Positions 33,157-46,026 of a stretch of 64,000 nt of DNA are shown here, in pieces (position 1 is the stretch's first letter; each line of letters opens with the position of its first letter). The translations under genes were made by a program, and so were the position numbers. The notes beneath the pieces were generated by a model that was given only the letters and a program-made list of their open reading frames with translations, searched no databases and was not told where the DNA came from. Source of the DNA: Quercus robur (lineage: Eukaryota; Streptophyta; Magnoliopsida; Fagales; Fagaceae); the NCBI RefSeq assembly GCF_932294415.1, contig NC_065542.1:40451942-40515941 (forward strand), written 5' to 3'.

Positions 33157-33515
33157 GACCATCAGTATTGGTGGTGCCAAAAACTTAGTAATTTGACACT
33201 ACAAAAAGTTACTTTATCTATTTAATTACCACCTCACTTTACAAAGCAACCAATATTAGTGGTTTTATTTTAGTAGTCAATACAATAAAATAATATAAAC
33301 AATACAATAAAATAATATATATACTACAATAAAAAACAACCACTACCAACACAATAAAATAATATATATTTTAATAAAATATTAAATTTTCTTTTACCAT
33401 CTTAGCTCAAAAGCCAAAAAATTTGGCTTTGCCTCCACTGATGCAGCCCACTTTTACTAAAATTTGATGGTAAATTTAGCATTTTAGAAAAATGCCTACA
33501 CCATTACTAATGTTC
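33157..33515. mobile_element. Tourist-like MITE, 359 bp
   Basis: Left end GACCATCAGTATTGGTGG is inverted at the right as CCATTACTAATGTTC, flanked by CAA/TAA (a probable decayed TAA duplication). Same family as 33952-34519 and 56273-56646. Confidence 0.65.
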
Positions 33516-33951
33516 TAAAAGTTTTAATATTCAAAACAAACAAAAATGAAAAACATATAAATTTTTACAATGCAACTATTACTGTTTTATATATATTTAA
33601 CATGGAAATTAGATCAACATTGTGCCTCTAAGTAGTTCACATTGCAAACAAGAAAGACTTCTGTAGAAATGTTATGTTTACAATATTTTTATAATACTTT
33701 CACTACAAATCTTAAGTGGAAGCTTGTTATTAGTTGTTATTGATGGCAAAAAAGTAATTTTAGTAATGGATTCAAATTAAAACTATTAAAAACTTAACCA
33801 ATTATGATTTATTATGAAAATATTGTGAACTTAATACTTCTCTTTTTATATTATTGTTTTTTTAAACTAATTAATTTGTAGATATTTCTAGGAATAATGG
33901 GATATGAAGCTACACCAATCATCAAACTGTCATCATATACACAATGTATAA

Positions 33952-34519
33952 GAGCATTAGTATTAGTGGTGCTAAAAAGCTATATTGCTATTTTTAGCAC
34001 CACCAAATGCAATAGTAAGGCTCCATTGGTGGAGCTATACCAAGATTTTTGGCTTCTTTGTTACAATGCACAGCCAAAGATGGCTATGCATGGTAGCTCA
34101 AAGGTATTTGTGGGAGCATTTTTTGCTCTAAGGAAACTCATGTTTATCCTTAGGCAATTTTTGCTTGTCCCACATTGGAAAGATGGCCTTCCCCTTTCTA
34201 GCTTATAAGGGATGTGCCAATTAGAAAGAGTACCACTAGTCCAATTTGGGACAAGCAAAAAATGCTCCCACAGTATTAAAAAAAAAAAAAAAAAAAACAC
34301 TTTTTTATACCTGGGTTCACACTATTTTAATTATTTTACTGATTTCTTTTCTTTCTTTTTATTTTTATTGTAATGGATATATTATTTTATTGTGTTGAAA
34401 ACTAAAATAAAACCACTGATATTAGATGTTGTGTAAAGCGATAAGGTAAAATTAATAGATAAAGTAGTTTTTTGTGGTGCCAAATAATTAAAATTATCAC
34501 TCCACTAATATGGATGCTC
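33952..34519. mobile_element. Tourist-like MITE, 568 bp, with TAA duplication and inner palindrome
   Basis: Ends GAGCATTAGTATTAGTGG and CCACTAATATGGATGCTC, flanked by TAA at 33949-33951 and 34520-34522. The interior has a second inverted pair, TGTGGGAGCATTTTTTGCT near 34108 and its complement near 34255, which may be a second nested insertion. Confidence 0.78.
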
Positions 34520-35529
34520 TAATATGAAAATTATGCACTCTTAGTAGTTGAATATGTAGAATGTACTGTTTTTACAAATATTGTAAACATATTTATGATG
34601 TAGTTTTTTGTTGAATAATTTTTTTTTTTGGTTTCTAAAAATAGTTTTATAAGCATGATCTAATATAAATTTCTCTTTTGGAAAACGTGACGTGATCTAA
34701 TATAAATTTTATATCTTTCATAACGTTTACATGATATTCTAATTTGATGCTCTTAAAAAACTATCTTACATTGACATAATGACAAAATAAAATTGACAAA
34801 AAATAAAAAAGAAAGAATAAAAGCGCCTCTAAGTCTCTAACTACATACGACATATATGGCGCATGCGGTGAGCCGATGAGGAGATCGGAGAGTAGTTTAA
34901 CTATTTTTATATAAAAAATGACCAACATTTGCTTTTGACTTTTATATTAACACATGAAAATAGTTAATAGTTAATACTGAAGTCTCATAGGCGATGACGT
35001 AAGGCTTCAAAATGTGGAAGCAGATAATCAAAATCATATTATATTAGTCGCTAACCCGTGCGATGCACGGAAAATCTACCAATTTTTTCCAAATGATGTG
35101 ACATTAGCTATTGGAATTCAGCATCAATTCTCTATAAAACAAAGCAAAACTCACAATTTACCAATGTATCTAAAAAGACCCATTCACAACTGATTGAGCT
35201 TCCATTTACTTGTGCTTCACTGTTTTTCTCTCCTTAACACCTAAATAGAAGCTTAATTAAAATTTTGAGAATATAATCCAACATGCAAAACCCAGAAATA
35301 TCCCTAAAAAATCACAAACTTGGTCATTCATAAAAAATAAAAACAAATCTGGGTATCAAATAACTAAATATAAGAATTTAATTCCTCTCTGTTTCAATTT
35401 AAAACCAAATTGTGCATAAAAGCAAAAACATTTCGTTTGTTCTAATACGTCTTTAGTATCAAAATCACAAATTCATTAAAACCAAATTGTGCATAGAAAA
35501 TTTTAGAGATTGAAAGACAACTTTAAAAT

Positions 35530-35965
35530 GTTTTTTGTATCTTCTTCCTTTGTTGCTTTGTAGTAGTCCCTAAATATGCCCTTTTGTTTTCCTTGAGTAC
35601 AGATGTTGGTGTGAGTTGCACATTGGTTTGAACATCAAGTTTTTGAAATTTGGTACAATCACCATCTTCTTCAATTGATAAGTTGTTGCTACATTCATTT
35701 GAAGTATCACTGATGTAAACTTGGCAATAGAACAGGTTGAGGAATGTATTACAACATATACATCTTAAATATCATATTTGTAATTTTTCTAAATTAAAGA
35801 ATACTTCTGTCATTTTATCAAGTTGAATTGCTTTGTCAGTTTCTTCAAAAGAGTCAAAAAGTTTCTTAACAGTGTAAAATTCCGATCCATAGTTGAGATT
35901 ATAGTCATTTAGTTGTATTTGGAAAACAAATTGTTTTCCTTTCAGATTTTCTACCTAAGTACAAA
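35530..35965 (-). pseudogene. Replication protein A (RPA1)-like C-terminal remnant
   Basis: Two minus-strand segments read as exons. The upstream one (about 35965-35785) reads GKQFVFQIQLNDYNL then YGSEFYTVKKLFDSF, the pattern of the C-terminal OB-fold of plant RPA1-type proteins. The next (about 35717-35530) reads DTSNECSNNLSIEED, then KLDVQTNVQLTPTS and TTKQRKKIQKTF, a low-complexity tail. RPA-like genes are commonly carried by plant Helitrons and bind single-stranded DNA. Only the C-terminal end is present, so it is a remnant. Family assignment is from motif resemblance. Confidence 0.5.
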
Positions 35966-38545
35966 GTTAAAAACAACATCTAACTTTGTATTACTTATTT
36001 GTATCTTTAGTTAACAACCTCAAACTACTGGTAGGCATCCTACATCTACTATCAATTGCATCATTTCTTTCATGAAATTTAAGGTCCCTATCATTTTTTT
36101 TTAACATAATCCCTTCTATTATTCAGTCTGTTTGCAAAATCTTGATAATCTTAGTTGTTTATTCTTTGTTCTTGTCATCATCAATGCGCTTTAAAAATCA
36201 CATTTAGGAGTATCATTTGAAAAGTCATATATAATGCAATTAATAAACAGTAGAAAGGGAGCACAACATGCAAACACAAGAATGCTTTACATATCTTTAA
36301 ATAAACTACATCAATTTAAATAAATAAATAAAACATATTAAAAGAAAAACATTAAGGACCTTGAACTTTGTGAAATAAGGTTATAATGTTATTACATATA
36401 AAGTTATTCATCAGCCTTGTCTCAGTCTTGTGTGCACTGCAAGCAGTAGCTGGAGCATTTGAATCAACTGCAGTCTTTTCTTTTCAAGGCAACACTTGCA
36501 GCGGTACCCCACATTCCATCTTGCCTTTGGATGGTTGTCCTCAGAGGTTGCTATTAGAGATATTTGAAATCACGGTAGCAGCCATAGCCTATTGAGGTTA
36601 CAAAGATAGAGAGAGGGGGAGTGCATTATCGGGTTCAAAGTAGTTCTAAGTTCAAACTAAGTAAAATATTTACCTAAAATACCGTGCTAAAAATAAAAAT
36701 TAAAAATATTGTTGAGGTGTAAAATTGTGAAGACTCCAAAGCTAAGGTGGCACACTCTTAAGAGGCCAACTTTTTATTAACATTTGAATTTCCTTGCAAC
36801 CTTCTATTAACGTGAAGCAAACAAACATAGCCTATGTTAATATTTCTCACTAAGTGCTTTTTTAAGAATCTGCCAATAACTACCAAAACGTCCTGGACTT
36901 TGCATCAATTCCTAGTACAATGCCAACAATTACCAATGATCACAATACAGCTAACACTAAGTACAATAGAAGCATAATGCATATTAGCATGTACAACAAC
37001 AACAAAAAAATTTCACAAACAACAGCACCAGGCCTTAGTATAGCAGCACACAGCAGCAATAATGTTAGTTTGAATATTGGAAAATGAAGATTAGCCTTAT
37101 GACCATAGGAGCAACATAGAAAGCCTATTGACTAAAACCTTATATTCTTTCCTTTTTTTTGGTAAGTGAAAAACTTTATCTTCTTTCTAAATCATTTTAT
37201 TTCAAATTACTGAAGCTCACCCTTCCAAGGGTTCAAAAGAATGATGACAGTGAAGCATAAGCAGCTGTGAATAGTTGTCGGCCTAATTAAACCATCAACA
37301 CAATAATTAGACTACAAATATGAGTTATATTAATAATTATTTTTCACAAAATTAAATCTAAAAAAACTAACAAATAACAAAACCTAAATAATATTTAACA
37401 CAAATTTTTGTTGTTAAAAATACCTGTACTGGTAGTGGTTCTTGCAGTATATGAAGGTGTCAAGAGATAGGGTTGAAGGTGGGTGATGATTTGACATGGT
37501 AGTAGTTTGACAGTCCTAGAATTCCTCTCTTAATCTCTCTCCATCCATCTCTGTGTGCACATTTACGATTACCTTTATCGGCTACAAAATCATAATAAGA
37601 AATTATATTAAAAAATTAATGAGATGGAAACAAACCCAATTAATTGAACAAATTCTAAGGTGTGATTAGACTATTATAATCCAAATCGATTTTTGAAACC
37701 AACAATAATCAAACTAAAAGCAATTCAAATATAAACCGATTAGTAAAACTAAATAAAAGTTAAAACGATTCAAGAATATCTAATGCTATTCGTACTAAAA
37801 TGGATTTAGTTAGAGAGAGAGAGAGTGTGACCTTCTTGGAGGAGTTGGCTCAAATGGGAGTGGAGACTGAGTATTGAGGAGACGGAAAGAACAACAACTC
37901 TGACTCTTGCTCGTCCACACTTACGTTGTTTTCTACTTTCATCATTAATGATATATTGTCTACGTCGAATACTCCTTTCAAATGGCTCATCATCTCTTGT
38001 TCTTGTTTGGCCTAGGTTACATACTAATTATTAGGTTACATACTAATTATGAGTTTTTTAAAGAAAAATATTTTTTTAATATGTCAATATCGTTCCCCTT
38101 CCATTTCTCTTTTAAGATAAAATTAATCTTCGTCTCAATCTTGCATAGAAAGCAGACTCCATGCTTGTGGAATAAACTAAAAGCAAAGCATTCACAAAAA
38201 TTTAATTCATAAATATAACTATATAGCAAAAACATATATTACAAATTAACAGTTAGCTGTTATAGAAAGGGGAAAAATTGAAGAAAAATATAGCATTCAC
38301 ATACTAACTTCAGAATTAAAAAAAAAATAAAGATGTGATTATGGTCATATTCCAATTTCAAATTCTCTCTACAAACATATTACCAATAAATATGCAATAA
38401 ACAGTACAGAATAAAGAAAAGACTGGTAAATACCTGACTTTCCTCGTCTTGTAGTTGTATTACCAAATAAGCCATTACCTGCAAAACCATAATAATCCAA
38501 TTTTCAGCCAAGAATCATTAATAGAAGACAAATAGTACAGTGCAG

Positions 38546-38584
<39 letters not shown>

Positions 38585-40104
38585 CAGATTTAAAACAACA
38601 ATCATATATTTGCTGCTGTACACATATATAAGCAACTTTTTCATCACAATGATAAAAAAGCATAATTGGGAAAACAGTAGGGGGGGGGGGGTCATCAACC
38701 TCAAATGCGCCATTTGCAGCATCTCCATATTGTCCAATGCATTGGGCACAGCAATTTTACACACCAATATACTGCATTGCTGCCCATTAATTTCATATAT
38801 ATAATATATCCCAAACCAAAGTCAGATCCCAGGATTACAAAAAACCCAGATATATATTTTCAACCCATAAACAGGGCAAAACCCAAGTGGGGGACTTCCA
38901 TTGAATTTGGTTCAATTTGCAATGAGAGGAATAAGATGATGACATTAGAATTTAAAAGGCTAGATATCAAACTAAGATTGGAAAAACTAATAAGGAATTG
39001 GGACAAAAGAGCTGTAAGTAGTATTGATTCAACTTTTCACTTTGGTCAACTACAACAGAGCTGTCAAGATGTTTAACCATTAATTAATTAACTTATCTTC
39101 ATTGCTAATAATGAAAGAGTCAATAGCTTCAATGCCAAAAGACAACATAAAACATTATTTGGATCTCACAGAGTATGAAGCTGCTCTAATTTTATTTTTG
39201 ATAGATTAATAAAAGTTTACAGTTCCTTATAGATAAATGCCATTAATTAGAAGTGTGCAACTAAAACAACCAAAATAATTTAAACTGACAGGACTCCAAC
39301 AAACCTTTGATTTTACCTAAAACCCTTTTCATAGATCCACCTCAACTTCACAGAACATACCAACTAAGAGGACCAGTCTGCAACAAACCTTTCATATAGT
39401 TATATTAAAGTCTGTTGAAGTTAAAACGGAAAAAATATGAAGCTATTTTATCAAACAATTTGCATGCATATAGCAAAAGGCAAAATTTGAGAGAGGGAGA
39501 ATGGGGTGGTTTTCTAGAGACTCTATACCCATCTAATATTCATGTAGACAAAAAGAAAGCTATTTAAAGAATAAGGAGAAAAGATACCTATATCAAAACT
39601 AAGCCAACCAAAACCTATATAACGCACAATTATTTATTTATCTAAATTACTGGTAGTGGTTTTAGGAATATGACATTGACGGAATGGTGTAATGATAACA
39701 GGTGGCGGCTTTCGTAGGGGTGACCCTCAAATTTCTCTATGAACCTTAGAGACCCTGTCTCTCTCTTAATTTTGTCTCAAATTTAAACAATGTAAGTAGA
39801 ACTATCTCCAGCAGAGTTGTTTTTAGAACCCATAAGATGATTAACCAAACAACATAGTGAAGAACAAATAAAAAATAAAAAATCAAGAGCATATCTGAAA
39901 CCTTAAACATGATTTATTTTAAAGAATTTCACATTCCAAAAATTACATACCCAAACCTAAGCCTAAATCAAAATCAATTCGATCGAAATCCCTAAGCCTA
40001 AATCCTATTTAAACGATAAAATTTTAAGACAAATCAAAAAACCTTACCAGTAAAGGTTTTGACGTGGTGAAACCTAGTGAAGTGGATATGGGTGAGAACG
40101 ATGG

Positions 40105-40410
40105 TGTTAGGCAAATCGGTGGTCTGAGGAAGGAGATATCGGATGCGATGGTGGGTATGGTGGATGCGATGCCGTCGTCGGTGGTCTAATGAAGGAGATC
40201 GATGGTCTTAAACAAATCGTTGGTCTGAGGAAGGAGATATCGGATGCGATGGGAAAGGCAAAGGATTGGGAAAGCCAAAGCAATGTGAAAGGGAATGGGA
40301 AAGGACGTTGCGATCCCGTCTTCGGTGGTCTGATGAAGGAGATCGATGGTCTGGAAAAGGTAGATGATCGATGGTCGTTGGTGGAAAAGGCAGAGGATTT
40401 GGAAAAGTAG
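40105..40410 (-). repeat. Short tandem repeats in the Helitron 5' region
   Basis: GGTCTGAGGAAGGAGATATC followed by GGATGCGATGG occurs at about 40121 and 40224. GAAGGAGATCGATGGTCT occurs at about 40191 and 40335. The 73-codon plus-strand and 106-codon minus-strand frames here are probably by-products of this repeat. Confidence 0.7.
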
Positions 40411-40569
40411 AGCTTCGTGAAATCCATCGTGAAAGGGAATGGGAAAGATGTTTTTAATACTATTTTTTTATTTTATTTTATTATTTTTTTAATACTGTGC
40501 TGATGTGGAAAATTGTGGGAGGTTCAAAAGCTTCGGTTTTATATATATATATAGATTATATCATATACT

Positions 40570-40975
40570 AAAAGTGGGGTTTAGAGTCTAGACGCTGTGG
40601 TTGCATCAAATGACTTCACTATATTATGAAGTTTTTTTTTTTAGATTTTTAAGAAAAAATATATACAATTTTTCTTCTTCTATAATTTCTAAGTTGATAA
40701 AAATTGGGTTTCGCACAACTAGTTGGGCTTAGATGTCATGGTTGCGCCAAGTGACATTACCATATTACATAAAATTCTTTTAGATTTTAAGAAAAAATAT
40801 ATACAATTTTTCTTCTCCTATAATTCCTAAGTTGATAAAAATTGGGCTTAGATGTCGTGGTTGCGTCAAGTGACTTCACCATATTGCATAAATTTTCTTA
40901 AATTTTATATTTTATGAAAAAATATATACAATTTTTCTTCTCCTATAATTTCTAAGTTGATAAAAATGTTAATTT
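40570..40975. repeat. Three imperfect tandem repeats of about 118-140 bp
   Basis: Each unit has a GTGGTTGCRYCAARTGAC-type block, then AAGAAAAAATATATACAATT, then CTAAGTTGATAAAAATTGGG. Units start near 40587, 40727 and 40845. Confidence 0.85.
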
Positions 40976-42756
40976 GATTACAATCCAAATTCTTCATCTA
41001 ATCCAACTAATTCTTATTTTTTACATGTCGTGTATTATAAAAATAATAGCAACTTTCTTATTGCAGTAATTTTTATATAAAAACAACATTATATATGTTC
41101 TTATATAAGTGTTTTCTAAAATTTCAAAAAGAGATTAAATTTAGTTGGTTGGTCTATCTAAAATATTATCAACAAAACCTAAAATCAATAGGATAGAATT
41201 ACCTAAAATAAAAGACAGAATTTCAATAAATAAAAAATACATAAAATAAAGCAAATAAGATAGAATTAAAAAAGAAAGAAAGAAGAAGAAGATAGAATTG
41301 AATACTATTGTGTATCAACATACGTTCGTTTTTGTTAATTTTTTTAAGTTCCTTTTTTTTTGGACAAATATGCATTTTATGTCATATTTTTCCTAAAAAT
41401 CAAGTAATAGAAGAAAGTAGTATTTGATTTACAACTACAACTACATTTGTGTCTATTTAAAATGTTATCAACAAAACCTAAAATCAATAGGATAGAATTA
41501 CCTATATATAAAAAAAGATAGAGTTTAAATAAAAAAGAGAGATAAAAAATACATGAAAGAAGAAAGATAGTAGATTTTAAATACTGTATATCAAACTACA
41601 TTTTGTTTTTAGCTACTCTTTTTTTTTTTTTTTTTTTTTGGTGTGTGGATAAATTTGCATCTTATATCATCTTTTTCCTAATAATAAAGTTAATAAAAAA
41701 ATAAGTATTTGAGTTTCACCTAAACTCCTTCTTTTTGTTCATATCATCTTCTTCATAGCCTAAAATTCTCTCTATATACACACACAATTTTTTAGTGTAT
41801 TATTCTTTCTACTACTTACCTTATAAATTTATAATTATTTGCTAGATTCTTCTCTTCTCCTTTCTACCCTACCTACAAACTTGCATGTATTTTTTTTTAA
41901 TCAAATTGAATAGATTTTGTGTATTTGTTGCTTTTTATTATATATTATATGATTTTTATCAACAAGTTTTATAGATAGGTTGAAATTCTATGTTTGATCA
42001 CACCTTTTATTATTATTTTTTAGACGTCAATATAGTAAGCAATATATTTGTATTTTTTTTTCTTATCACATGATTATTTGTTGTAGACATCAACATTTTA
42101 TTGTGGATTATTTTATTGTGGATTTAATTTGTTATGGTTTTTGTTTGGTGCTTTGTTCCATGTAATCTATCTTCTTTAATTAAAAGCAAAATTTGCTATT
42201 AAACATGAAATTGGATACGAGAGAAAAAGAATGATCTAAAAATGTTCTTATATCCATCAGTCAAAATTCCTATGCAAGTCTATCTTTACTTAACTCCATT
42301 TTCCTTTTTTTAAAATTCAGAAATTTGGATATTTTTTCATTAATGAATTGAGATTTTGGCTTTTCAACTGTTTCAATTATAGAATTCATTATTTTTTCAT
42401 GTGTAATATTAATATTTGTGTTTTTTTATGCGAAAAAAATAATATATGTGTTCTTAAAGGCTAAAGCACAATACAATTACAAACATTACTTTAAGTTAGG
42501 GTGTTATATTTATTTATTTGTAAGTTAGAATGTTACATTAAGTTAGGGTATTATATTTTTATTTATTATTAAGTTAGAATGTTACATATGGATACATATG
42601 CTAGTTTTACAGCTAAATGGGTGATATAACTTATAACCATTTGAATAAAATCAACACTAAAACAAATTATTTAAATATTAAAATAAGAAATAAAAATTAA
42701 ATTTCTTTTAGATGTACAAGTACAATTTATTTGTTAATCTTAAATTTTGAATTAGA
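40976..42756. other. AT-rich intergenic DNA with a dispersed direct repeat
   Basis: ATCAACAAAACCTAAAATCA followed by ATAGGATAGAATTACCTA occurs near 41168 and 41467. A T-run lies at 41621-41640. No gene recognised. Confidence 0.55.
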
Positions 42757-44976
42757 CAGAACCAAGGTCTTGCATGGTCCTCGGATTCAAACCTATGGGG
42801 AAACTAGCTACTTCAAGAAGGCCCAAGTACTAGACAGAACCAAGGTCTTGCATGGTCCTCGGACACAAACCTATGAGGAAACTAGTTACTTCAAAGAAGA
42901 GTCTAAGTACTAGATAAAACAAAGGCCTTGCATGGTCCTCGAACTCAAACCTATGGGGAAACTAGGTACTCCAAGAAGGCCCAAGTACTAGACAGAATCA
43001 AGGTCTTGCATGGTCCTCGAACTCAAACCCATGGGGAAACTAGCTACTCCAAGAAGGCCCAAGTACTAGACAGAACCCAGATCTTGCATGGTCATCGGAC
43101 TCAGACTTATGGGGAAACTAGCTACACCAAGAAAGCCCAAGTACTAGACAGAACCAAGGTCTTGCATAGTTCTCGGACTCAAACCTATGGGGAAACTAAC
43201 TACACCAAGAATGCCCAAGTACTAGACAGAACTAAGCTGTTGCATGGTCCTCGGACTTAAACCTATGGAGAAACTAGCTACTCCAAGAAGGCCCAAGTAC
43301 TAGACAGAACCCAGATCTTGCATGGTCCTCGAACTCAAACTTATGGGGAAACTAGCTACACCAAGAAAGCCCAAGTACTAGACAGAACCAAGGTCTTGCA
43401 TGGTCCTCGGATTCAAACCTATGGGGAAACTAGCTACTCCAAGAAGGCCCAAGTACTAGAAAGAACCAAGGTCTTGCATGGTCCTCGGACTCAAACCTGT
43501 GGGGAAACTAGCTACGCCAAGAAAGCCCAAGTACTAGAAAAGAACCAAGGTTTTGCATGGTCCTCGGATTCAAACCTATGGGGAAACTAGCTACTTCAAA
43601 AAGGCCCAAGTATTAGACAGAACCAAGGTCTTGCGTGGTCCTCGGACTCAAACCTGTGGGGAAACTAGCTACACCAAGAAGGCCCAAGTACTAGACAGAA
43701 CCAAGGTCTTGCATGGTCCTTAGACTCAAACCTATGGGGAAACTAGCTACACCAAGAAGGCCCAAGTACTAGAGAGAACCAAGGCCTTGCATGGTCCTCG
43801 GACTCAAATCTGTGGGGAAACTAGCTACACCAAGAAGGCCCAAGTACTAGACAAAACCAAGGTTTTGCATGGTCCTCGGACTCAAACCTATGGGGAAACT
43901 AGCTACACCAAGAAGGCCCAAGTACTAGATAGAACCAAGGTCTTACATGGTCCTCGGACTCAAACCTATGAGGAAACTAGCTACTCCAAGAAGGCCCAAG
44001 TACTAGACAGAACCAAGATCTTACATGGTCCTCATACTCAAACCTATGGGGAAACTAGCTACTCCAAGAAGGCCCAAGTACTAGACAGAACCAAGGCCTT
44101 GCATGTTCCTCGGACTCAAACCTATAGGGAAACTACCTACTCCAAGAAGGCCCAAGTACTAGACAGAACCAAGGTCTTGCATGGTCCTCGGACTCAAACC
44201 TATGGGGAAACTAGCTACACCAAGAAGGCCCAAGTACTAGACAAAACCAAGGTTTTGTGTGGTCCTCGGATTCAAACCTATGAGGAAACTAGCTACTCCA
44301 AGAAGGCCCAAGTACTAGACAGAACTAAGATCTTGCGTGGTCCTCATATTCAAACCTATGGGGAAACTAGCTACTCCAAGAAGGCCCAAGTACTAGACAG
44401 AACCAAGGTCTTGCATGGTCCTCAGACTCAAACCTATGGGGAAACTAGCTACTCCAAGAAGGCTCAAGTACTAGACAGAACCCAGATCTTGCATGGTCCT
44501 CGGACTCAAACTTATGGGGAAACTAGCTACACCAAGAAAGCCCAAGTACTAGACAGAACTAAGGTCTTGCGTACTTTTCGGACTCAAACCTATAGGGAAA
44601 CTAGCTACTCCAAGAAGGCCCAAGTACTAGACAGAACCAAGGTCTTGCATGATCCTCGGACTCAAACCTATAGGGAAACTAGCTACACCAAGAAGGCCCA
44701 AGTACTAGACAGAACCAAGGTCTTGCATGATTCTCGGACTCAAACCTATGGGGAAACTAGCTACACCAAGAAGGCCCAAGTATTAGACAGAACCAAGGTT
44801 TTGCATGGTCCTCGGATTCAAACCTATGGGGAAACTAGCTACTTCAAGAAGGCCCAAGTACTAAACAGAACCAAGGTCTTGCATGGTCTTCAGACTCAAA
44901 CCTATGAGGAAACTAGTTACTTCAAAGAAGAGTCTAAGTACTAGATAGAACAAAGGCCTTGCATGGTCCTCGGACC
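42757..44976 (+). repeat. Array of about 28 copies of a 78-bp repeat
   Basis: A typical unit includes GACAGAACCAAGGTCTTGCA, TGGTCCTCGGACTCAAACCT and ATGGGGAAACTAGCTAC. Because 78 is a multiple of three, one frame stays open for hundreds of codons (26-residue period), with frame shifts near 43539 and 43780. Variants recur in blocks: units 1-2 and the last two units share GAGGAAACTAGTTACTTC plus GAAGAGTCTAAGTACTAG. A TTATGGGG/AGAAAGCCC variant recurs near 43110, 43340 and 44510. I read it as non-coding element DNA. Confidence 0.93.
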
Positions 44977-45510
44977 TCCTGCTTTGTGGAAACTAACACG
45001 CGTTGGCACTTGGCACCTTTCTAAGCATTTAAGTTAAATTCATTCATGCCTCGGTCCTCGGACCAGACGCCTAAAGCAAGTTGAAGCTATAAAAATCATC
45101 GTAAACGTGGAAAAGAATCTTAGTACCCGGTGATCCTCTCGGACCGTTTACTTTAGGTTACACGTCCTCGGACGGTCACAATATTCGCAATGAAGAACAT
45201 ATGGTTGTTGTCCTGGTTAATCTTATATAGTTAACTTACTTAAAGTTGGCAATGGTGTGCCCGTCAGTTTTGATAGGTTCAGGATGACAACTCTTTACCA
45301 TCAGCGGCGTTAGTTCTATGCACTATTCAAAAGAAAAGATACCAGCACATACATCCATAAAATAATTATTGCAGAAAAGAAAGGGTACACAAAATGAAAT
45401 AAAGTCGTCTTTTTATTAGATAAAGAAGAAATACAGTGTACATGAAAGGACTTAGACAAGCCTATATCGGAAGCTAACTATAAAAAGCAATCCACGGGAA
45501 CGATAAATCC
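44977..45510 (+). other. Non-coding 3' region of the gypsy remnant
   Basis: Contains scattered TCCTCGGAC words related to the 78-bp unit near 45054, 45140 and 45166, then unrelated sequence with the antisense poly(A) signal. No sense coding frame was seen. Confidence 0.6.
45412..45417 (-). terminator. Poly(A) signal for the antisense ORF
   Basis: AATAAA on the minus strand about 95 bp beyond the stop codon of the antisense ORF. Its position is suitable; use is not shown. Confidence 0.5.
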
Positions 45511-45900
45511 TCAATCTTGCTCCAGCAGCAATCGAGCAAGTATGGATGGCGCCGGTGGTGGAAGAGAAGAAGAAGCAGGAACGCCAAATCCACATACTTG
45601 CTCTAGCAGCAATCGAGCAAGTATGGATGGTACCGGCGATGAGAAATCCAAACCCGCACATGCGTGACATACGACGCCGGATGAAAATCCAAATGTTGTC
45701 GCACCAAAAATCTGATGCAACTTACACCTGCTTCGGATTTTGACTGAAGGAAGAGAGACTTCTTTCTTGTCCAGTCGAAAGGGAGAAATATCTTTGGCCT
45801 CCGTCTCCCTCGCCCTAACTGTGTCACTCTGAATCTCGGAGACACTCGTGGCTTTTGAAGAGGGTTTGGTTCCTTCACCCTCACCCTTATCCTCAACCAT
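45511..45900 (-). CDS. Antisense ORF in the gypsy 3' region, 129 codons
   Basis: Opens MVEDKGEGEGTKPSSK and ends LARLLLEQD. I do not recognise the product. The first 50 residues are charged; the C-terminal third contains a duplicated segment PSILARLLLEQ, encoded by an 81-bp direct repeat (27 codons, 45516-45549 and 45597-45630). There is no clear membrane segment or known motif. A TATA box 127 bp upstream and an AATAAA about 95 bp downstream frame it as a transcription unit opposed to the element. Extra antisense ORFs at this location are known in Tat-type Ty3 elements. It may be non-functional; an overlapping frame starts at 45905. Confidence 0.45.
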   Translation of the reverse strand: MVEDKGEGEGTKPSSKATSVSEIQSDTVRARETEAKDISPFRLDKKEVSLPSVKIRSRCKLHQIFGATTFGFSSGVVCHACAGLDFSSPVPSILARLLLEQVCGFGVPASSSLPPPAPSILARLLLEQD

Positions 45901-46026
45901 TTCATTCCCTAAATCTCAATCACTACCTTGGTGGGATCCTTGGGAACATTTGGAGAGTTAAAAGCCGAAAACTCCCGTAAAACTCAAGGGTTTGCGAATA
46001 AAGAAGATGATCTCCCCCCATGTGTC

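Larger units (their letters stand above)
35044..40555 (-). mobile_element. Helitron, 5.5 kb, non-autonomous
   Basis: On the minus strand the element starts TCTATATATATATATAAAAC at 40555 (TC, preceded by A). It ends at 35044 with a hairpin CCGTGCATCGCACGG, eight bases further, then CTAA followed by T. A TC start, a hairpin near the 3' end, a CTRR end and insertion between A and T without target duplication are the Helitron hallmarks. It carries an RPA-like remnant (35530-35965), a coding-like stretch at 36400-36600, an A-run at 38547-38582, a G12 run near 38685, and a tandemly repeated block at 40110-40400. No Rep or helicase motif was seen. Confidence 0.75.

Noticed and set aside
36386..36595. 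70-codon plus-strand ORF with a hydrophobic start, read as a secreted peptide
   Set aside because: It sits in the Helitron. The opposite strand also reads plausibly (MAATVISNISNSNL with stops), so the segment is more likely a decayed captured fragment.
38685..38696. Run of twelve G bases
   Set aside because: Homopolymer in an element interior and prone to sequencing error. No quadruplex-forming series around it.
40559..40600. TCATATACTAAAAGTGGGG as the 5' end of another Helitron on the plus strand
   Set aside because: It resembles some Helitron starts, but I found no matching hairpin and CTRR end downstream.
43787..44944. A 385-codon plus-strand ORF with a 26-residue repeat
   Set aside because: The 78-bp unit length is a multiple of three, so any open unit gives a long frame. 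Many changes between units alter residues, frame shifts break it elsewhere, and it lies where gypsy elements carry non-coding tandem repeats.
42757..44976. Regular repeats suggesting a CRISPR-like array
   Set aside because: Units are directly adjacent with no unique spacers, and the DNA is eukaryotic element DNA.
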